NCBI RefSeq assembly: GCF_005893125.1
Contig: NZ_VCJS01000018.1
Span: 1 to 64,000 of the forward strand
DNA: 64,000 nucleotides
Direction of reading: 5' to 3'
Origin: Nonomuraea basaltis
GTDB lineage: Bacteria > Actinomycetota > Actinomycetes > Streptosporangiales > Streptosporangiaceae
This document shows, in pieces, positions 17,799-27,582 of the stretch (positions are counted from its first letter, which is position 1; every line of letters starts with the position of its first letter). The notes beneath the pieces were generated by a model. The model was not told where the DNA came from, ran no database searches, and saw only the letters and a program-made list of their open reading frames with translations. The translations under genes were made by a program, and so were the position numbers.

Positions 17799-19512
17799 AT
17801 GAAGTCGCCGCGCAAGCTCCTCGCCGGCATCGTCGCCGGCGTTGTGATCATTGCGGCCGTCGGCTGGGTGCTGAGCACCCGGCTGCGGTCGCCGGCCGAC
17901 GAGGCGGCCCGGCGCGCCGCGCCGGAACCCTCGCTCGTCACCGCCGCCGTCGAGCGCCGCAAGCTGGTCAGCACCGTCGTGGTCAGCGGCACCCTGGAGT
18001 ACGGCTCACCGCTGCCCATCAGCCTGGCCGGGGTGGTCGGCGGCGCGTCCGAGCTGCAGCGGGCCACCCGGGCCCCGCGCCAGGGCAGGCTCAGGGAAGG
18101 CGCCGTGCTGATGGAGGTCAACGGCCGTCCGGTGTTCGCGCTACGTGGCGCCGTGCCGATGCACCGCACGATCGCGCCCGGCACCAAGGGCGACGACGTC
18201 GAGCAGCTCCAGCGTGCGCTGCGCAGGCTCGGGTACGGCGGTCCGCGCTCCGGCGTCTTCGACCGCGCCACGATCGCCGCGGTGACCAGGATGTACGCCA
18301 AGAAGGGGTATGAGGCCCAGCAGCCCACGCTGACCGACCGGCAGGCGTACGACACGTTGCGCAAGGCCGTGCAGACGGCGGAGGAGACGCTCGCGACCGA
18401 GAAGAAGGCGCTCGACCAGGGCCGTGACGTGCTGCCGCTGAAGCTCAAGGTCAGCAACGCCAAGGTGGACCTGAAGGCGGCGCAGAGCGCGCTGAGGGAG
18501 ACCTCGGAGCGTCGGCTGACGCCCGAGGACCAGACCAAGCTGGCGGCCGCCGACGCGGCGGTGCGGGCGGCCGAGGAGAAGCTGCTGGAGGCCGAGCAGG
18601 CGCTCGCCACGGCCAGGAACCAGCCCACCGGCTCCCCTTCCGGCACTCCCGGGGCCACCGCCACGCCGCAGCCCACCACCGATACGCGGCTGCTGGAGCT
18701 GCGGGTCGCCAACGCCGAGGCGGATCTGGCAGCCGCCCGCGAGGCCCGCGCCCGGATCCTGGAGGAGGCCGAGCAGGCCCGCGAGACGAAGCTGGAAGAG
18801 CTGCGCAAGGCCATGCGCACCGCGCGGGAGGCGCTGGCCACCGCCGAGCAGGGGCTGCGCCAGGCCAGGCAGCTCTCCCCGACCCGGCTCAAGGTGGCCA
18901 ACGCCAGGAAGGACGTGGCGGCGGCCAAGGCGATGCTGGCCGAGTTCGCGCGCACGTACGGGACGTCCATCCCGCCCGGCGAGATGGTGTTCCTGCCCAA
19001 GCTGCCCGCCCGGGTGCAGAAGAGCGAGGTGAAGGCGGGGCAGCGCATCGAGGTCACGGTCGCGACCGTGACCAGCTCCACCTTCATGGTGACGGGAGCC
19101 GTCGACGTGTCCGAATCCGAGCTGTTGCGCGTGGGCATGGAGGCGGAGATCGAGCTCGACACCGGCAAGACGCACCCGGCGAGGCTCACCGCGGTCGGCG
19201 AGAAGGCCAGGATGCCCGGCGCCGAGGCGGACGCGGACGGCGCGCAGCCGATCCTGCTCACGCCCGGCTCGGCGAAGGGGCTGCGGGCGGGCGACGCGGT
19301 GACGGCGCGGGTGACGGTGGGTGCGACCAAGGAGCCGGTGCTCGTGGTGCCGGTCGCCGCCGTGATCACCGGCGCCGACGGCCGGGCGCGGGTGCAGGTC
19401 GAGTACGCCCCCGACAAGACCAAGGACGTCGAAGTCCGAACCGGCCTGACCGCCGACGGGAGCGTCGAGGTCACCGGCGCGCTCAAAGAGGGCGACAGGG
19501 TGGTGGTCGGCG

Positions 19513-19520
<8 letters not shown>
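17799..19520 (+). CDS. membrane-fusion (HlyD/MacA-like) adaptor with peptidoglycan-binding domain
   Basis: 573 aa. There is a single N-terminal membrane anchor (about 8-27). A beta-barrel strand set begins at VERRKLVSTVVVSGTLEYG, and a PG_binding_1-like segment (about 125-165) contains GTKGDDVEQLQRALRRLGYG. A long Ala/Glu/Lys-rich coiled coil (about 185-390), broken by a Pro/Thr linker, then leads to C-terminal barrel strands including VLVVPVAAVITGADGRARV. This matches Gram-positive MacA-like adaptors that carry a wall-binding domain in the hairpin. It acts outside the membrane with the ABC ATPase and permease encoded next, and its stop overlaps the ATPase start by eight nt. Confidence 0.85.
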
Positions 19521-20189
<669 letters not shown>

Positions 20190-20190
<1 letters not shown>

Positions 20191-21368
20191 TGGACGTACG
20201 CGACCTGGCCGCCGAGGCCCTCGCCGGCCTGCTCGCCAGGCCCGTGCGCGCGGCGCTCACCACGCTCGGCACCGTGCTCGGCATCACCACGCTGGTCGTC
20301 ACGCTCGGCGTGGCCGCCACCGCGGGCAACCAGATCGTCGGCCGCTTCGACGAGTTGGTGGCCACCGCCATCACGGTGGAGGTGCCGGAGACGGAGAACG
20401 CACCGCTGGTGGCCTGGGACGCGATCGACCGGCTGACCAGGCTGCGCGGCGTCGAGTCCGCCGCCGCGGTGGCCGAGTCGAAGGACAGCGCCAACCTTTC
20501 CGTGCGTTCCAATGACATCGTGGACCCCACCAGGGTCACCACGCATACCCTGACCGTGCTGGCCGCCACGACCGGGCTGCCCGAGGCCGCGCGCGGCCGG
20601 ATCGTGCAGGGCCGGTTCTACGACGCCGGGCACATCGAGCGGCACGACCGGGTGGCGGTGATCGGCGACCAGGCGGCCAAGCTGCTCGGCGTCACCCGGC
20701 TCGACCGGGCTCCGGCGATCTTCATCGGGAAGCACGCGTACACCGTCATCGGCATCCTGGGCGACCTGCGTCGCGAGCGGAACCTGAGCACCGCCGTGAT
20801 GGTGCCGCCCACCGTGGGCACGCAGTTCGGGCTGCGCGACGTCACCAGGGTGCTGGTCAACACGAGCCTGGGCGCGTCCGGCCTGATCGCCCGGCAGGCC
20901 CCGGCCGCGCTCAGCCCGGGCAACGGCGACATGCTGCAGGTCGTCGCCCCGCCCAGCCCGACCAGGGCGCGCGACCAGGCGCAGGACGACGTCAACGCGC
21001 TCTTCCTGATCCTCGGCCTGGTCTCGCTGGTCGTCGGCGCGGTCGGCATCGCGAACGTCACGCTCGTCACCGTGATGGAGCGGGTCGCCGAGATCGGCCT
21101 GCGCCGCTCGCTCGGCGCGGCGAGACGGCACATCGCCGCCCAGTTCCTGCTGGAGTCGACGCTGATCGGGCTGGTGGGCGGGGTGATCGGGGCGAGCCTG
21201 GGCGTGGTCACGGTCGTCGCCGTGTCGGCCGCCAAGCAGTGGACCCCGCTCCTCGACGTGCGACTGGCGGTCGCGGCGCCGGTCGCGGGCGCGGTGGTGG
21301 GCCTGCTGGCCGGGCTCTACCCGGCGTTGCGGGCGGCGAGAATGGAGCCGGTGGACGCACTCAGATGA
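20190..21368 (+). CDS. ABC transporter permease, MacB/FtsX family
   Basis: 392 aa from ATG 20190. The first transmembrane helix (about 20-45, TLGTVLGITTLVVTLGVA) is followed by a large extracytoplasmic MacB_PCD domain (about 50-260). FtsX-type helices follow: FLILGLVSLVVGAVGIANV, then VMERVAEIGLRRSLGA, which is the conserved FtsX motif, then LIGLVGGVIGASLGV and a last helix before LYPALRAARMEPVDALR. This is the standard topology of macrolide or peptide exporters using a mechanotransmission mechanism. It works with the upstream ATPase, adaptor and perhaps lipoprotein. The substrate is unknown. Confidence 0.94.
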
Positions 21369-21419
21369 ACCCGCGCGGCGCGACGCCGACGCCCGCCCTC
21401 CTCGACGTCTCGCTGTCCA

Positions 21420-21950
21420 TCACGTGACATGAGCGGCGATGGTCCGCGCGCACTCCATTGACTCGACATGCGTCGTGTCCACCTCCAGGTCATAGTGCAC
21501 GCCTCGGTGGACCACATCCGCCTGCGACGCGGCCATCCCGGTGACCCGATCGCCTCGTGCGACCTCGCGGCCTGCGGCCACCGCGCTCTCGCACCTGACG
21601 CCCACCCACAGCACGTGCAGATCGCCAAGAACCTTCTGCCACCGCTGCTGGGACGCCGCACCACCCAGAAAGACCTCATCGACGATGATCCGAGCGCCCG
21701 CACGCGCCATCGCGACGACTCCCTGGATCCACGCGGCGTCCAGCGTCCCGAACTCCGGTCCTACGATCACTTCGCCGTCCGCGGTGAACACGATTCCGGC
21801 ATCCGATGTCCGCATTGACAAGGGCATCGCCTCGATCAGCGTGTCGACGCCGAAGGCCAGCCAAGGATCCGGCAAGACCGCCTGGAGACATCGGGCGATC
21901 CCGGACTTCCCCGAGCTGGAGCCACCATTGAGCACGATCATCTGAGTCAT
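21420..21950 (-). CDS. P-loop kinase, chloramphenicol phosphotransferase-like
   Basis: 176 aa from ATG 21950. The Walker A motif [15 protein letters not shown] comes at the very N-terminus, preceded by the strand MIVLN. It is followed by [11 protein letters not shown], the [10 protein letters not shown] strand (Walker B-like Asp/Glu) and [20 protein letters not shown] with the lid arginines. This is the layout of CPT-family kinases (PF07931), which phosphorylate chloramphenicol in S. venezuelae but have other substrates elsewhere. Length fits the family. No good Shine-Dalgarno is seen. The gene stands alone and converges with the permease gene. Confidence 0.85.
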   Translation of the reverse strand: MTQMIVLNGGSSSGKSGIARCLQAVLPDPWLAFGVDTLIEAMPLSMRTSDAGIVFTADGEVIVGPEFGTLDAAWIQGVVAMARAGARIIVDEVFLGGAASQQRWQKVLGDLHVLWVGVRCESAVAAGREVARGDRVTGMAASQADVVHRGVHYDLEVDTTHVESMECARTIAAHVT

Positions 21951-22055
21951 CACCGCGCCACAGTAGAGGCGCCTTGCAACAATCTGAAACGAATTTAGGC
22001 GGACGCCACGCCGCCCGCCGCGAGCCGTTCGCCGCCCCCGCACGTCCAAGTAGGT

Positions 22056-22478
22056 ATGAAGATCTGGCGAATCGTGCTCCTGCCGCTGCTCGTGCTGGCC
22101 CTGACCGCGTCCATGGCGCCGGCGCAGGCGGAGGTGTCCCTGCGCAAGCGGGTGCTGGTCACCCTCCGCGAGCAGGGCGGCTTCGCGGGGCTCAACAATC
22201 GTGTGATCGTCTACGCCAACGGCTGCGTACGCCTGAGCCGCCGTACCGGGCCGACCGTGGACAAGTGTCTGACGGACAAGGAGGAGCGCACCCTACGCGG
22301 CCACCTGAAGCGCCTGAAGCTCGGCCGGTCGGAGACGACGCCGCCCGGAGCGGACTTCATCGCGTACACGCTGGCCTACAAGGGACGGCGCACCACGCGC
22401 TACACGCTGCCGAGCACCTGGCAGCCCGTGGTGCGGCAACTGGAGAAGGCCCTCGACAAGTACTGGGCTCCTGACTGA
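22056..22478 (+). CDS. secreted small protein, emfourin (protealysin inhibitor)-like
   Basis: 140 aa. The signal peptide spans 1-25 ([20 protein letters not shown]). The mature domain starts [22 protein letters not shown] and ends with two helices around [20 protein letters not shown] and [14 protein letters not shown]. The GGFAG motif followed by strands and a final helix recalls emfourin, a family of slow-binding protein inhibitors of thermolysin-like proteases. Two cysteines (NGCVRL and DKCLT) could form a disulfide. If correct it is an exported protease inhibitor. The assignment rests on pattern memory only, and no protease gene is adjacent. Confidence 0.5.
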   Translation: MKIWRIVLLPLLVLALTASMAPAQAEVSLRKRVLVTLREQGGFAGLNNRVIVYANGCVRLSRRTGPTVDKCLTDKEERTLRGHLKRLKLGRSETTPPGADFIAYTLAYKGRRTTRYTLPSTWQPVVRQLEKALDKYWAPD

Positions 22479-22519
22479 CACTGCCCCATCGAGCACCGCG
22501 CTCATGCCTAGGAGGCCGC

Positions 22520-23941
22520 GTGAACCTGCCACTGACCGGAAGGACCACCGAGGACCTGCTTGCCGAGGTGGCCAGGCTCAAGGAGCACGACTTACCGGTG
22601 CGCGGCGGCCAGGTGACCGCGTACGTCTACGACACCGGGCGGGCCGAGGTGCACGAGGCGGCTTCCCGTGCGTACTTCGAGATGCTGGAGGTCAACTGCC
22701 TGGACCCGACGGCGTTCCCCAGCGTGGTCGAGATGGAGCGGCAGGTCGTCGGCGCGGTCGCGGACCTGCTCGGGGGCGGCCACGGCATCTTCACCAGCGG
22801 CGGCACCGAGTCGATCATGCTGGCGGTCAAGGCCGCCCGCGACGCGGCCTCCCGTGCTCGCCCGAACCTGGTGGTCCCGGTCACGGCCCACCCCGCCTTC
22901 CACAAGGCGGCGCACTACCTGGGCGTCGAGGTCGTCGCGGTGCCCGTGGACCTGGAGACGTACCGGGTGCGGGCGCGGGACGTCGGGGAGGCCATCGACG
23001 CGAACACGATCCTGGTCGTCGCCTCGGCGCCCTCTTATCCACAGGGTGTGATCGATCCGATCGAGGAGGTCGCCGCCGTGGCGTCGGCGGCGGGCGTGCC
23101 GTGCCACGTGGACGCGTGCGTGGGCGGGTGGCTGCTGCCGTGGCTGCGGGAGGCGGGCGCGGCGATCCCGCCGTTCGACCTGTCGGTGCCCGGGGTCACG
23201 TCGATCTCCTGCGACCTGCACAAGTTCGGGTACGCCCCCAAGGGCGCCTCGGTCGTGCTGTTCGCCGATCCCGCGATGCGGCGCAAGGCGTACTTCGCCT
23301 CGGCCGCCTGGCCCGGGTACACGATCATCAACGCGACCGTGCAGAGCTCCAGGTCGGCGGGCCCGCTCGGCGGTGCGTGGGCCACTCTCCAGGCCCTCGG
23401 CAGGGAGGGCTATGTGGAGCTCGGCCGGGCCACGCTGGAGGCGACGGCCCGGCTGCGCGCGGGCATCGCGGCGATCCCGGGGTTGCGGGTGCTCGGGGAG
23501 CCGGACTCGTCGCTGGTGGCGTTCGCCGGGGACGGGATCGACGTGTTCGTGCTGGCGGACGAGGCGCGGGCGCGAGGCTGGTTCCTGCAGCCGCAGCTGT
23601 CGTACGCCGGCATCCCGGCCAACCTGCACATCACGGTCACCGGGGTGACGCTGGCCGGGGTCGACGCCATGCTGAAGGTGATCGCCGAGTCGGCCGCGGC
23701 CGCCAGGGAGCGCGGCCCCGCTGTGCTGCCTGATGGGCTGGTGGAGCTGGTGGCGGGGATGGACCTGGAGGCGCTGGACGACGCCACGTTCGCCGAACTG
23801 GCCGCCTCCGTGGGGGTGGACCTGCGGCCGGGGGCGGGGCAGCCGGAGATGGCGGTGGTCAACGCGGTCCTGGACGCGCTGCCCGCGGCCGGCAGGGAGG
23901 CGGTGCTGGTGCGCTTCCTGTCGGTCATCTACGGCTTGTAG
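22520..23941 (+). CDS. PLP-dependent lyase/decarboxylase (sphingosine-1-phosphate lyase-like)
   Basis: 473 aa from GTG 22520 (AGGAGG just upstream). It is a group II decarboxylase fold. IFTSGGTESIMLAVKAARD contacts the PLP phosphate, HPAFHKAAHYLGVEVVAVPVD gives the ring-stacking His, VDACVGGW holds the Asp that binds the pyridine nitrogen, and CDLHKFGYAPKG contains the Schiff-base Lys. The KFGYAPKG motif and C-terminal organisation fit sphingosine-1-phosphate lyase/DplA better than glutamate decarboxylase. In bacteria without sphingolipids such enzymes may act on other phosphorylated amino alcohols. The last 90 residues form an extra helical tail. Confidence 0.88.
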   Translation: MNLPLTGRTTEDLLAEVARLKEHDLPVRGGQVTAYVYDTGRAEVHEAASRAYFEMLEVNCLDPTAFPSVVEMERQVVGAVADLLGGGHGIFTSGGTESIMLAVKAARDAASRARPNLVVPVTAHPAFHKAAHYLGVEVVAVPVDLETYRVRARDVGEAIDANTILVVASAPSYPQGVIDPIEEVAAVASAAGVPCHVDACVGGWLLPWLREAGAAIPPFDLSVPGVTSISCDLHKFGYAPKGASVVLFADPAMRRKAYFASAAWPGYTIINATVQSSRSAGPLGGAWATLQALGREGYVELGRATLEATARLRAGIAAIPGLRVLGEPDSSLVAFAGDGIDVFVLADEARARGWFLQPQLSYAGIPANLHITVTGVTLAGVDAMLKVIAESAAAARERGPAVLPDGLVELVAGMDLEALDDATFAELAASVGVDLRPGAGQPEMAVVNAVLDALPAAGREAVLVRFLSVIYGL

Positions 23942-24002
23942 GGGCTCGGCTTCATGCCGCGCCTGGCCCGCCAAACCGCATGGACATCCCGCTGAACTTT
24001 CA

Positions 24003-25940
24003 TCAGGAGAGTTGGCTAAGAGTGCAGCCGGTGGCCTGTTTGAAAAGGTACTCGGCGCGTTCGTAAGACAGACGGCCGCGGCCGGTCTCCGGGCACAGGT
24101 CGGCCAGCTTGGGCATGCGGGCGGGAGCCGGGCGCCGGTCGGCGAGGAACAGGGGGCCGCGGGTCCGGCCCGTCACCAGCTCGGGCAGCAGGGCGGACGT
24201 GCCGCGCTCCCAGGAGATCCACACCGTGCCGTTCCTGGTCGTGACGCGGCCACGCCGAGCCTCCAGGTCCAGGTCCTCCACGTTGAGCGACAGGACCGCC
24301 TTGGCGGCGGCGCCCGACTCGTGGAGCAGCCGCCAGAACGTCCTCTCGCGCAGCGACGGATGCTGCCAGAGAGCTTCGAGGTTCGTACCGCCGACGGCGG
24401 GGCGGCGTTCGCGGCTCTCCGGCTTCCTGGGCAGTTCCGCCGACAGGTCCGCGACGGACGCCCACGCGGAGAAAGAGCGGACGGCGGCGCGATGCCGGTT
24501 CCAGGTCTTGGGCGCGGCCGTGCCCCAGGCGACGGCGAAGACCCTGGCCACCTTCTCGGCGGTCACGTCGGCCAGCGGGATGCTGGGACCGAGATCCAGG
24601 CACAAGCGGCGCAGGGTCTGATCGTATGAGCGGATGGTCGCGGGGCCGAGGTCCTCGCGGCCCAGGAAGTCCTGCGCGGCCCGGCCCAGTGTGACGCCCG
24701 CCGCCTGGGTCGTGCCGGTGACGGCGCGGTTGAGGAGGAACGCGCGTTCCGCCTCATTGCGGGTGAGGGCGGCGGCGCGCTCGAATTCCGTCCTGGCCTC
24801 GTCGTGCCGTCCGAGCCTGGTCAGCAGGTCGCCGCGGACGGCCGACAGCAGGTGGTAGTCCTTGAGCGCCGGGTCGGCGGCCAGCGTATCCACGAGGTCG
24901 AGGCCTGCCTGGGGCCCGTGGGCCATGCCCAGGGCGACGGCGCGGTTGAGCTGCACCACGGGCGACGGCGCCAGCCGTACCAGCGCGTCGTAGAGGGCCG
25001 CGATCTGCGCCCAGTTCGTTTCCTCCGCGGTCTTCGCCTGGACGTGCGAGACGGCGATGGCGGCCTGCAGCACGTAGGGGCCGAGCGGGCCGCCGGCCTC
25101 CTTGGCCCGCAGCATCGCGGTGAACCCACGGCGGATCAGGAGCTGATCCCAGCGGCCCCGGTTCTGCTCGTGAAGCTGGACGGGCTCGCCCGACGGGCCG
25201 GTACGCGCGGACGATCGCGACTGCTGGATCTCCATCAGCGCGACCAGCCCGTGCACCTCGGCCTCCTGAGGCGCCAGCTCGGCCAGCAGCCGGCCGAGAC
25301 GCAGCGCCTCCAGGCAGAGCGACGGGCGCATCAGGTCGTCGCCGGACGTCGCCGAATATCCCTCGTTGAAGATCAGATAGATGACCTCGAGCACGGAGGC
25401 GAGCCGGTCGGCGACTTCCGGCCCCGGGGGCAGCTCGAACGGCACCTGCTCTTGCGCGAGCGTGCGCTTGGCCTTCGCGATGCGCTGGGCGACGACCTGC
25501 TCAGAAGCGAGGAACGCCCGGGCGATCTCCGGGGCGGTCAGCCCGCCGAGCAGGCGGAGCGTCAGCGCGGCCCGCTCCTGCGCAGGCAGAACGGGATGGC
25601 AGGAGATGAACATCAGGCGCAGCACATCGTCGTCCACGCCCTCGTCGAGGCCCGGCTGCTCCAGAGCGTGGGCGATCTCTTCCTGCTTGCGCTGCAGCCG
25701 CTCGTTGCGGCGGATGTGGTCGATGGCACGGCGCTTGGCGGTGGTCATGAGCCACGCGCCGGGATTGTCCGGGACGCCTTGTCCGGGCCACTGTTCCAGC
25801 GCAGCCACCAGCGCGTCCTGGGCGAGTTCCTCGGCCAGGCCGACGTCCCCGACCATCCTGGTGAGCCCCGCGACGATCCGCGCGGATTCGAGCTTCCAGA
25901 CCGCGTCGATCGCCGCGTGGGCGTCGTGAGCCACTGTCAC
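24003..25940 (-). CDS. ECF42-type sigma factor fused to a degenerate tyrosine-recombinase domain
   Basis: 645 aa from GTG 25940. Residues 1-170 are ECF sigma regions 2 and 4: EELAQDALVAALEQWP, AWLMTTAKRRAIDHIRR, then LRLLGGLTAPEIARAFLASE and QRIAKAKR. Residues 175-406 are the helical TPR-like extension of ECF42 (FNEGYSATSGDDL, LNRAVALGMAHGP). The protein should end there, but residues 412-645 look like a phage-integrase core-binding plus catalytic domain (GPATIRSYDQTLRRL, RTFWRLLHESGAAAKAVLSL, then NVEDLDLE and GRGRLSYERAEYLFKQATG). The family's first catalytic Arg (GAR) is Ala here, the HxLR box reads SQLS, and the stop falls immediately after, so there is no Arg II, His or Tyr nucleophile. 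It is coupled to the DGPF gene by a four-nt overlap. Confidence 0.88.
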   Translation of the reverse strand: MTVAHDAHAAIDAVWKLESARIVAGLTRMVGDVGLAEELAQDALVAALEQWPGQGVPDNPGAWLMTTAKRRAIDHIRRNERLQRKQEEIAHALEQPGLDEGVDDDVLRLMFISCHPVLPAQERAALTLRLLGGLTAPEIARAFLASEQVVAQRIAKAKRTLAQEQVPFELPPGPEVADRLASVLEVIYLIFNEGYSATSGDDLMRPSLCLEALRLGRLLAELAPQEAEVHGLVALMEIQQSRSSARTGPSGEPVQLHEQNRGRWDQLLIRRGFTAMLRAKEAGGPLGPYVLQAAIAVSHVQAKTAEETNWAQIAALYDALVRLAPSPVVQLNRAVALGMAHGPQAGLDLVDTLAADPALKDYHLLSAVRGDLLTRLGRHDEARTEFERAAALTRNEAERAFLLNRAVTGTTQAAGVTLGRAAQDFLGREDLGPATIRSYDQTLRRLCLDLGPSIPLADVTAEKVARVFAVAWGTAAPKTWNRHRAAVRSFSAWASVADLSAELPRKPESRERRPAVGGTNLEALWQHPSLRERTFWRLLHESGAAAKAVLSLNVEDLDLEARRGRVTTRNGTVWISWERGTSALLPELVTGRTRGPLFLADRRPAPARMPKLADLCPETGRGRLSYERAEYLFKQATGCTLSQLS

Positions 25941-26254
25941 CCGTAGATCTGCTGGATCCGGCCCTCACCATCACCGATGATCTTGAAGAAACGGCGCGTG
26001 AGCTCCAGCGCCTCCTCTCGGGACCTGACCTCGATCAGTGCGAACCCGCCGGCCATCTCCTTCGCCTCGGCGAAGGGGCCGTCGATCACAGTGATCTCGC
26101 CGCCGGTGGACTTGATCACGCTGCCGCCCAGCTCCATCCCGCCTGTGGCCAGCAGCACTCCGGCCTTGGACAGCTCCTCGATGAACTTGCCCATCTCGAT
26201 CTGAAGCGTCTCGTCCGCCGTCTTCTCAGCCACGTTCGTCATGAGAAATCGCAT
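25937..26254 (-). CDS. YCII-related (DGPF domain) protein
   Basis: 105 aa from ATG 26254, with AAGGAGC nine nt upstream. The N-terminus MRFLMTNVAEKTADETL, then LLATGGMELGGSVIKS and the family motif VIDGPFAEAKEMAGGFALIE, identify a DGPF/YCII domain (PF03795). Such a gene next to an ECF sigma gene with a helical extension is the hallmark of the ECF42 group, where it is thought to act in the same signalling path. It precedes the sigma gene and overlaps it by four nt. Cytosolic, with a ferredoxin-like fold expected. Confidence 0.95.
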   Translation of the reverse strand: MRFLMTNVAEKTADETLQIEMGKFIEELSKAGVLLATGGMELGGSVIKSTGGEITVIDGPFAEAKEMAGGFALIEVRSREEALELTRRFFKIIGDGEGRIQQIYG

Positions 26255-26300
26255 GTTGTGCTCCTTGTTCTGGGTCTTTGCCCAAACGTCGATCAACCCT

Positions 26301-26338
26301 ATGTGACAGGGAACGCGTCCCTGCGTTCCCTGTCACAT
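26301..26338. promoter_or_regulatory. perfect 16-bp inverted repeat between divergent DGPF/sigma and DUF998 units
   Basis: ATGTGACAGGGAACGC (26301-26316) and GCGTTCCCTGTCACAT (26323-26338) are exact reverse complements around GTCCCT. It lies 46 nt from each flanking start codon (26254 and 26385), exactly in the middle. It could be an operator or two back-to-back sigma-recognised promoters. Each arm offers TGTCAC in its outward direction as a possible -35 element. Confidence 0.75.
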
Positions 26339-26384
26339 CGTCCAGACGACGTGTAGGCAAAACCACGAAAGAAGAGGGCAGATA

Positions 26385-27035
26385 ATGACCGCCATCGCCA
26401 CCACCGGTGCCTCCATCTCCACTCGCACGCTGCTCACCGCCGCGGCCGCCGCCACCCCCGTCTGGGCGCTGGTGTCTCTGGGCCAGGTGCTCACCCGCGA
26501 AGGCTTCGACCTGACCCGCCACCCACTGAGCGCGCTGTCCACCGGCTCGCTCGGCTGGATCCAAATCGTCAACTTCCTGATCGTCGGCGCGCTGGTGATC
26601 GCCGGTTCGTTCGGTCTCCGCCGTGTCTTGTCCGGCAAGCCCGGCGGGACCTGGGCACCGCGCCTGATACTGGTCAACGGCATAGGCATGCTCGCAGCGG
26701 GCGTCTTCGTCATGGACCCGGCGGACGGCTTCCCCGTCGGCACCCCGGCCGGGATGCCGGCCGCGATGAGCTGGCACAGCATCCTGCACATGGCGTCCGG
26801 GTCGGTGGCGTTCATCGCCCTCGCCGCGGCCGGCTTCGTCCTGGGCCGCTACTTCAGCCGCGCCGGCGCCCGTGGCATGGCCATCGCCTCCCGAGCCGCC
26901 GGAGTGGCCGTGATCGTGGGCGACGGCTGGGCGATGACGGGCGGCCGCGCCGGCTCCCTGACGCTCGCGGTGGGCGTCACGACCGCGATGGCCTGGGTCT
27001 CCCTGGTCGCCGCCCGCCTCCGCAAGTCCGCCTGA
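26385..27035 (+). CDS. DUF998 integral membrane protein
   Basis: 216 aa from ATG 26385. There are six predicted membrane helices, and the extracytoplasmic loop EGFDLTRHPLSALSTGSLGW is the DUF998 signature (PF06197). Other helices include IVNFLIVGALVIAGSFGLRR and GSVAFIALAAAGFVLGRYF. DUF998 genes are frequently found beside ECF42/DGPF modules and DUF1801 genes in actinomycetes. Here the gene is divergent from the sigma operon and shares a symmetrical intergenic element with it, so it is a likely target. Function unknown. Confidence 0.88.
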   Translation: MTAIATTGASISTRTLLTAAAAATPVWALVSLGQVLTREGFDLTRHPLSALSTGSLGWIQIVNFLIVGALVIAGSFGLRRVLSGKPGGTWAPRLILVNGIGMLAAGVFVMDPADGFPVGTPAGMPAAMSWHSILHMASGSVAFIALAAAGFVLGRYFSRAGARGMAIASRAAGVAVIVGDGWAMTGGRAGSLTLAVGVTTAMAWVSLVAARLRKSA

Positions 27036-27064
27036 ACCCCCTACATGAACGAGGCAGCACACCA

Positions 27065-27424
27065 ATGAGCAAGCCCACCACCGTCGCCGAGTACGCCGCC
27101 ACCCTCGACCAGCCCCTCCGCGGGATCGCCGAGAAGCTCCAGTCCATCATCGACGCCGCACTTCCCCAGCCGGGGGTGGTCTGGCACGGCCACCCGGTCT
27201 GGAGCCTCGGCCAGGCCCCGGGCAAGACCCCGGTCGCCTACGTCAAGGCCTATTCCTCCTACGTGACCTTCGGCCTATGGCGCGGCCAGCAGATCTCCGA
27301 CCTCAGTGGTCGGCTCGAACCCGCTGCCCGGCAGATGGCCGCCGTCAAACTCCGCACTCTGGCCGAGATCGACGCCGAACTGTTCACCGCCTGGCTGCGC
27401 GCCGCCCGTGACCTGGAAAACTGA
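27065..27424 (+). CDS. DUF1801 (YdhG/YjbR-like) protein
   Basis: 119 aa from ATG 27065, 29 nt after DUF998. It contains TVAEYAATLDQPLRGIAEKL, WHGHPVWSLGQAPGKTPVAY and FGLWRGQQISDLSGRLEP, which fit the small alpha-beta DUF1801 fold. Proteins of this type bind unknown ligands and often accompany DGPF and ECF genes. It is probably co-transcribed with DUF998 and ends in a perfect terminator hairpin, making a two-gene unit controlled from the symmetrical element at 26301. Confidence 0.88.
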   Translation: MSKPTTVAEYAATLDQPLRGIAEKLQSIIDAALPQPGVVWHGHPVWSLGQAPGKTPVAYVKAYSSYVTFGLWRGQQISDLSGRLEPAARQMAAVKLRTLAEIDAELFTAWLRAARDLEN

Positions 27425-27438
27425 CCCAGGCCCGCCCG

Positions 27439-27470
27439 AGCCCGTTCCGGAAACCTCCGGAACGGGCTTT
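27439..27470 (+). terminator. rho-independent terminator after DUF1801
   Basis: Perfect 13-bp stem AGCCCGTTCCGGA (27439-27451) and TCCGGAACGGGCT (27456-27468), four-nt loop AACC, followed by TTTGTGCTT. This is the clearest intrinsic terminator of the window. Confidence 0.92.
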
Positions 27471-27582
27471 GTGCTTCCCGGTCACGGCCGGCCGTCGGCT
27501 CCGGCTCACGGGCACCGCTGGCGTAGGAGTAGACCAAATCCCCTCAGGTGATCCCGCACGGAGCGTCCGGTCCAGACACCCG

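Noticed and set aside
21371..21419. Possible regulatory site between the ABC permease and the kinase gene
   Set aside because: No palindrome or hairpin could be supported in this short convergent gap.
23990..24000. TGAACTTTCA as a fourth copy of the GAAAGTTTC element
   Set aside because: It lacks one base of the core, has no downstream secreted gene and lies at the end of two convergent genes.
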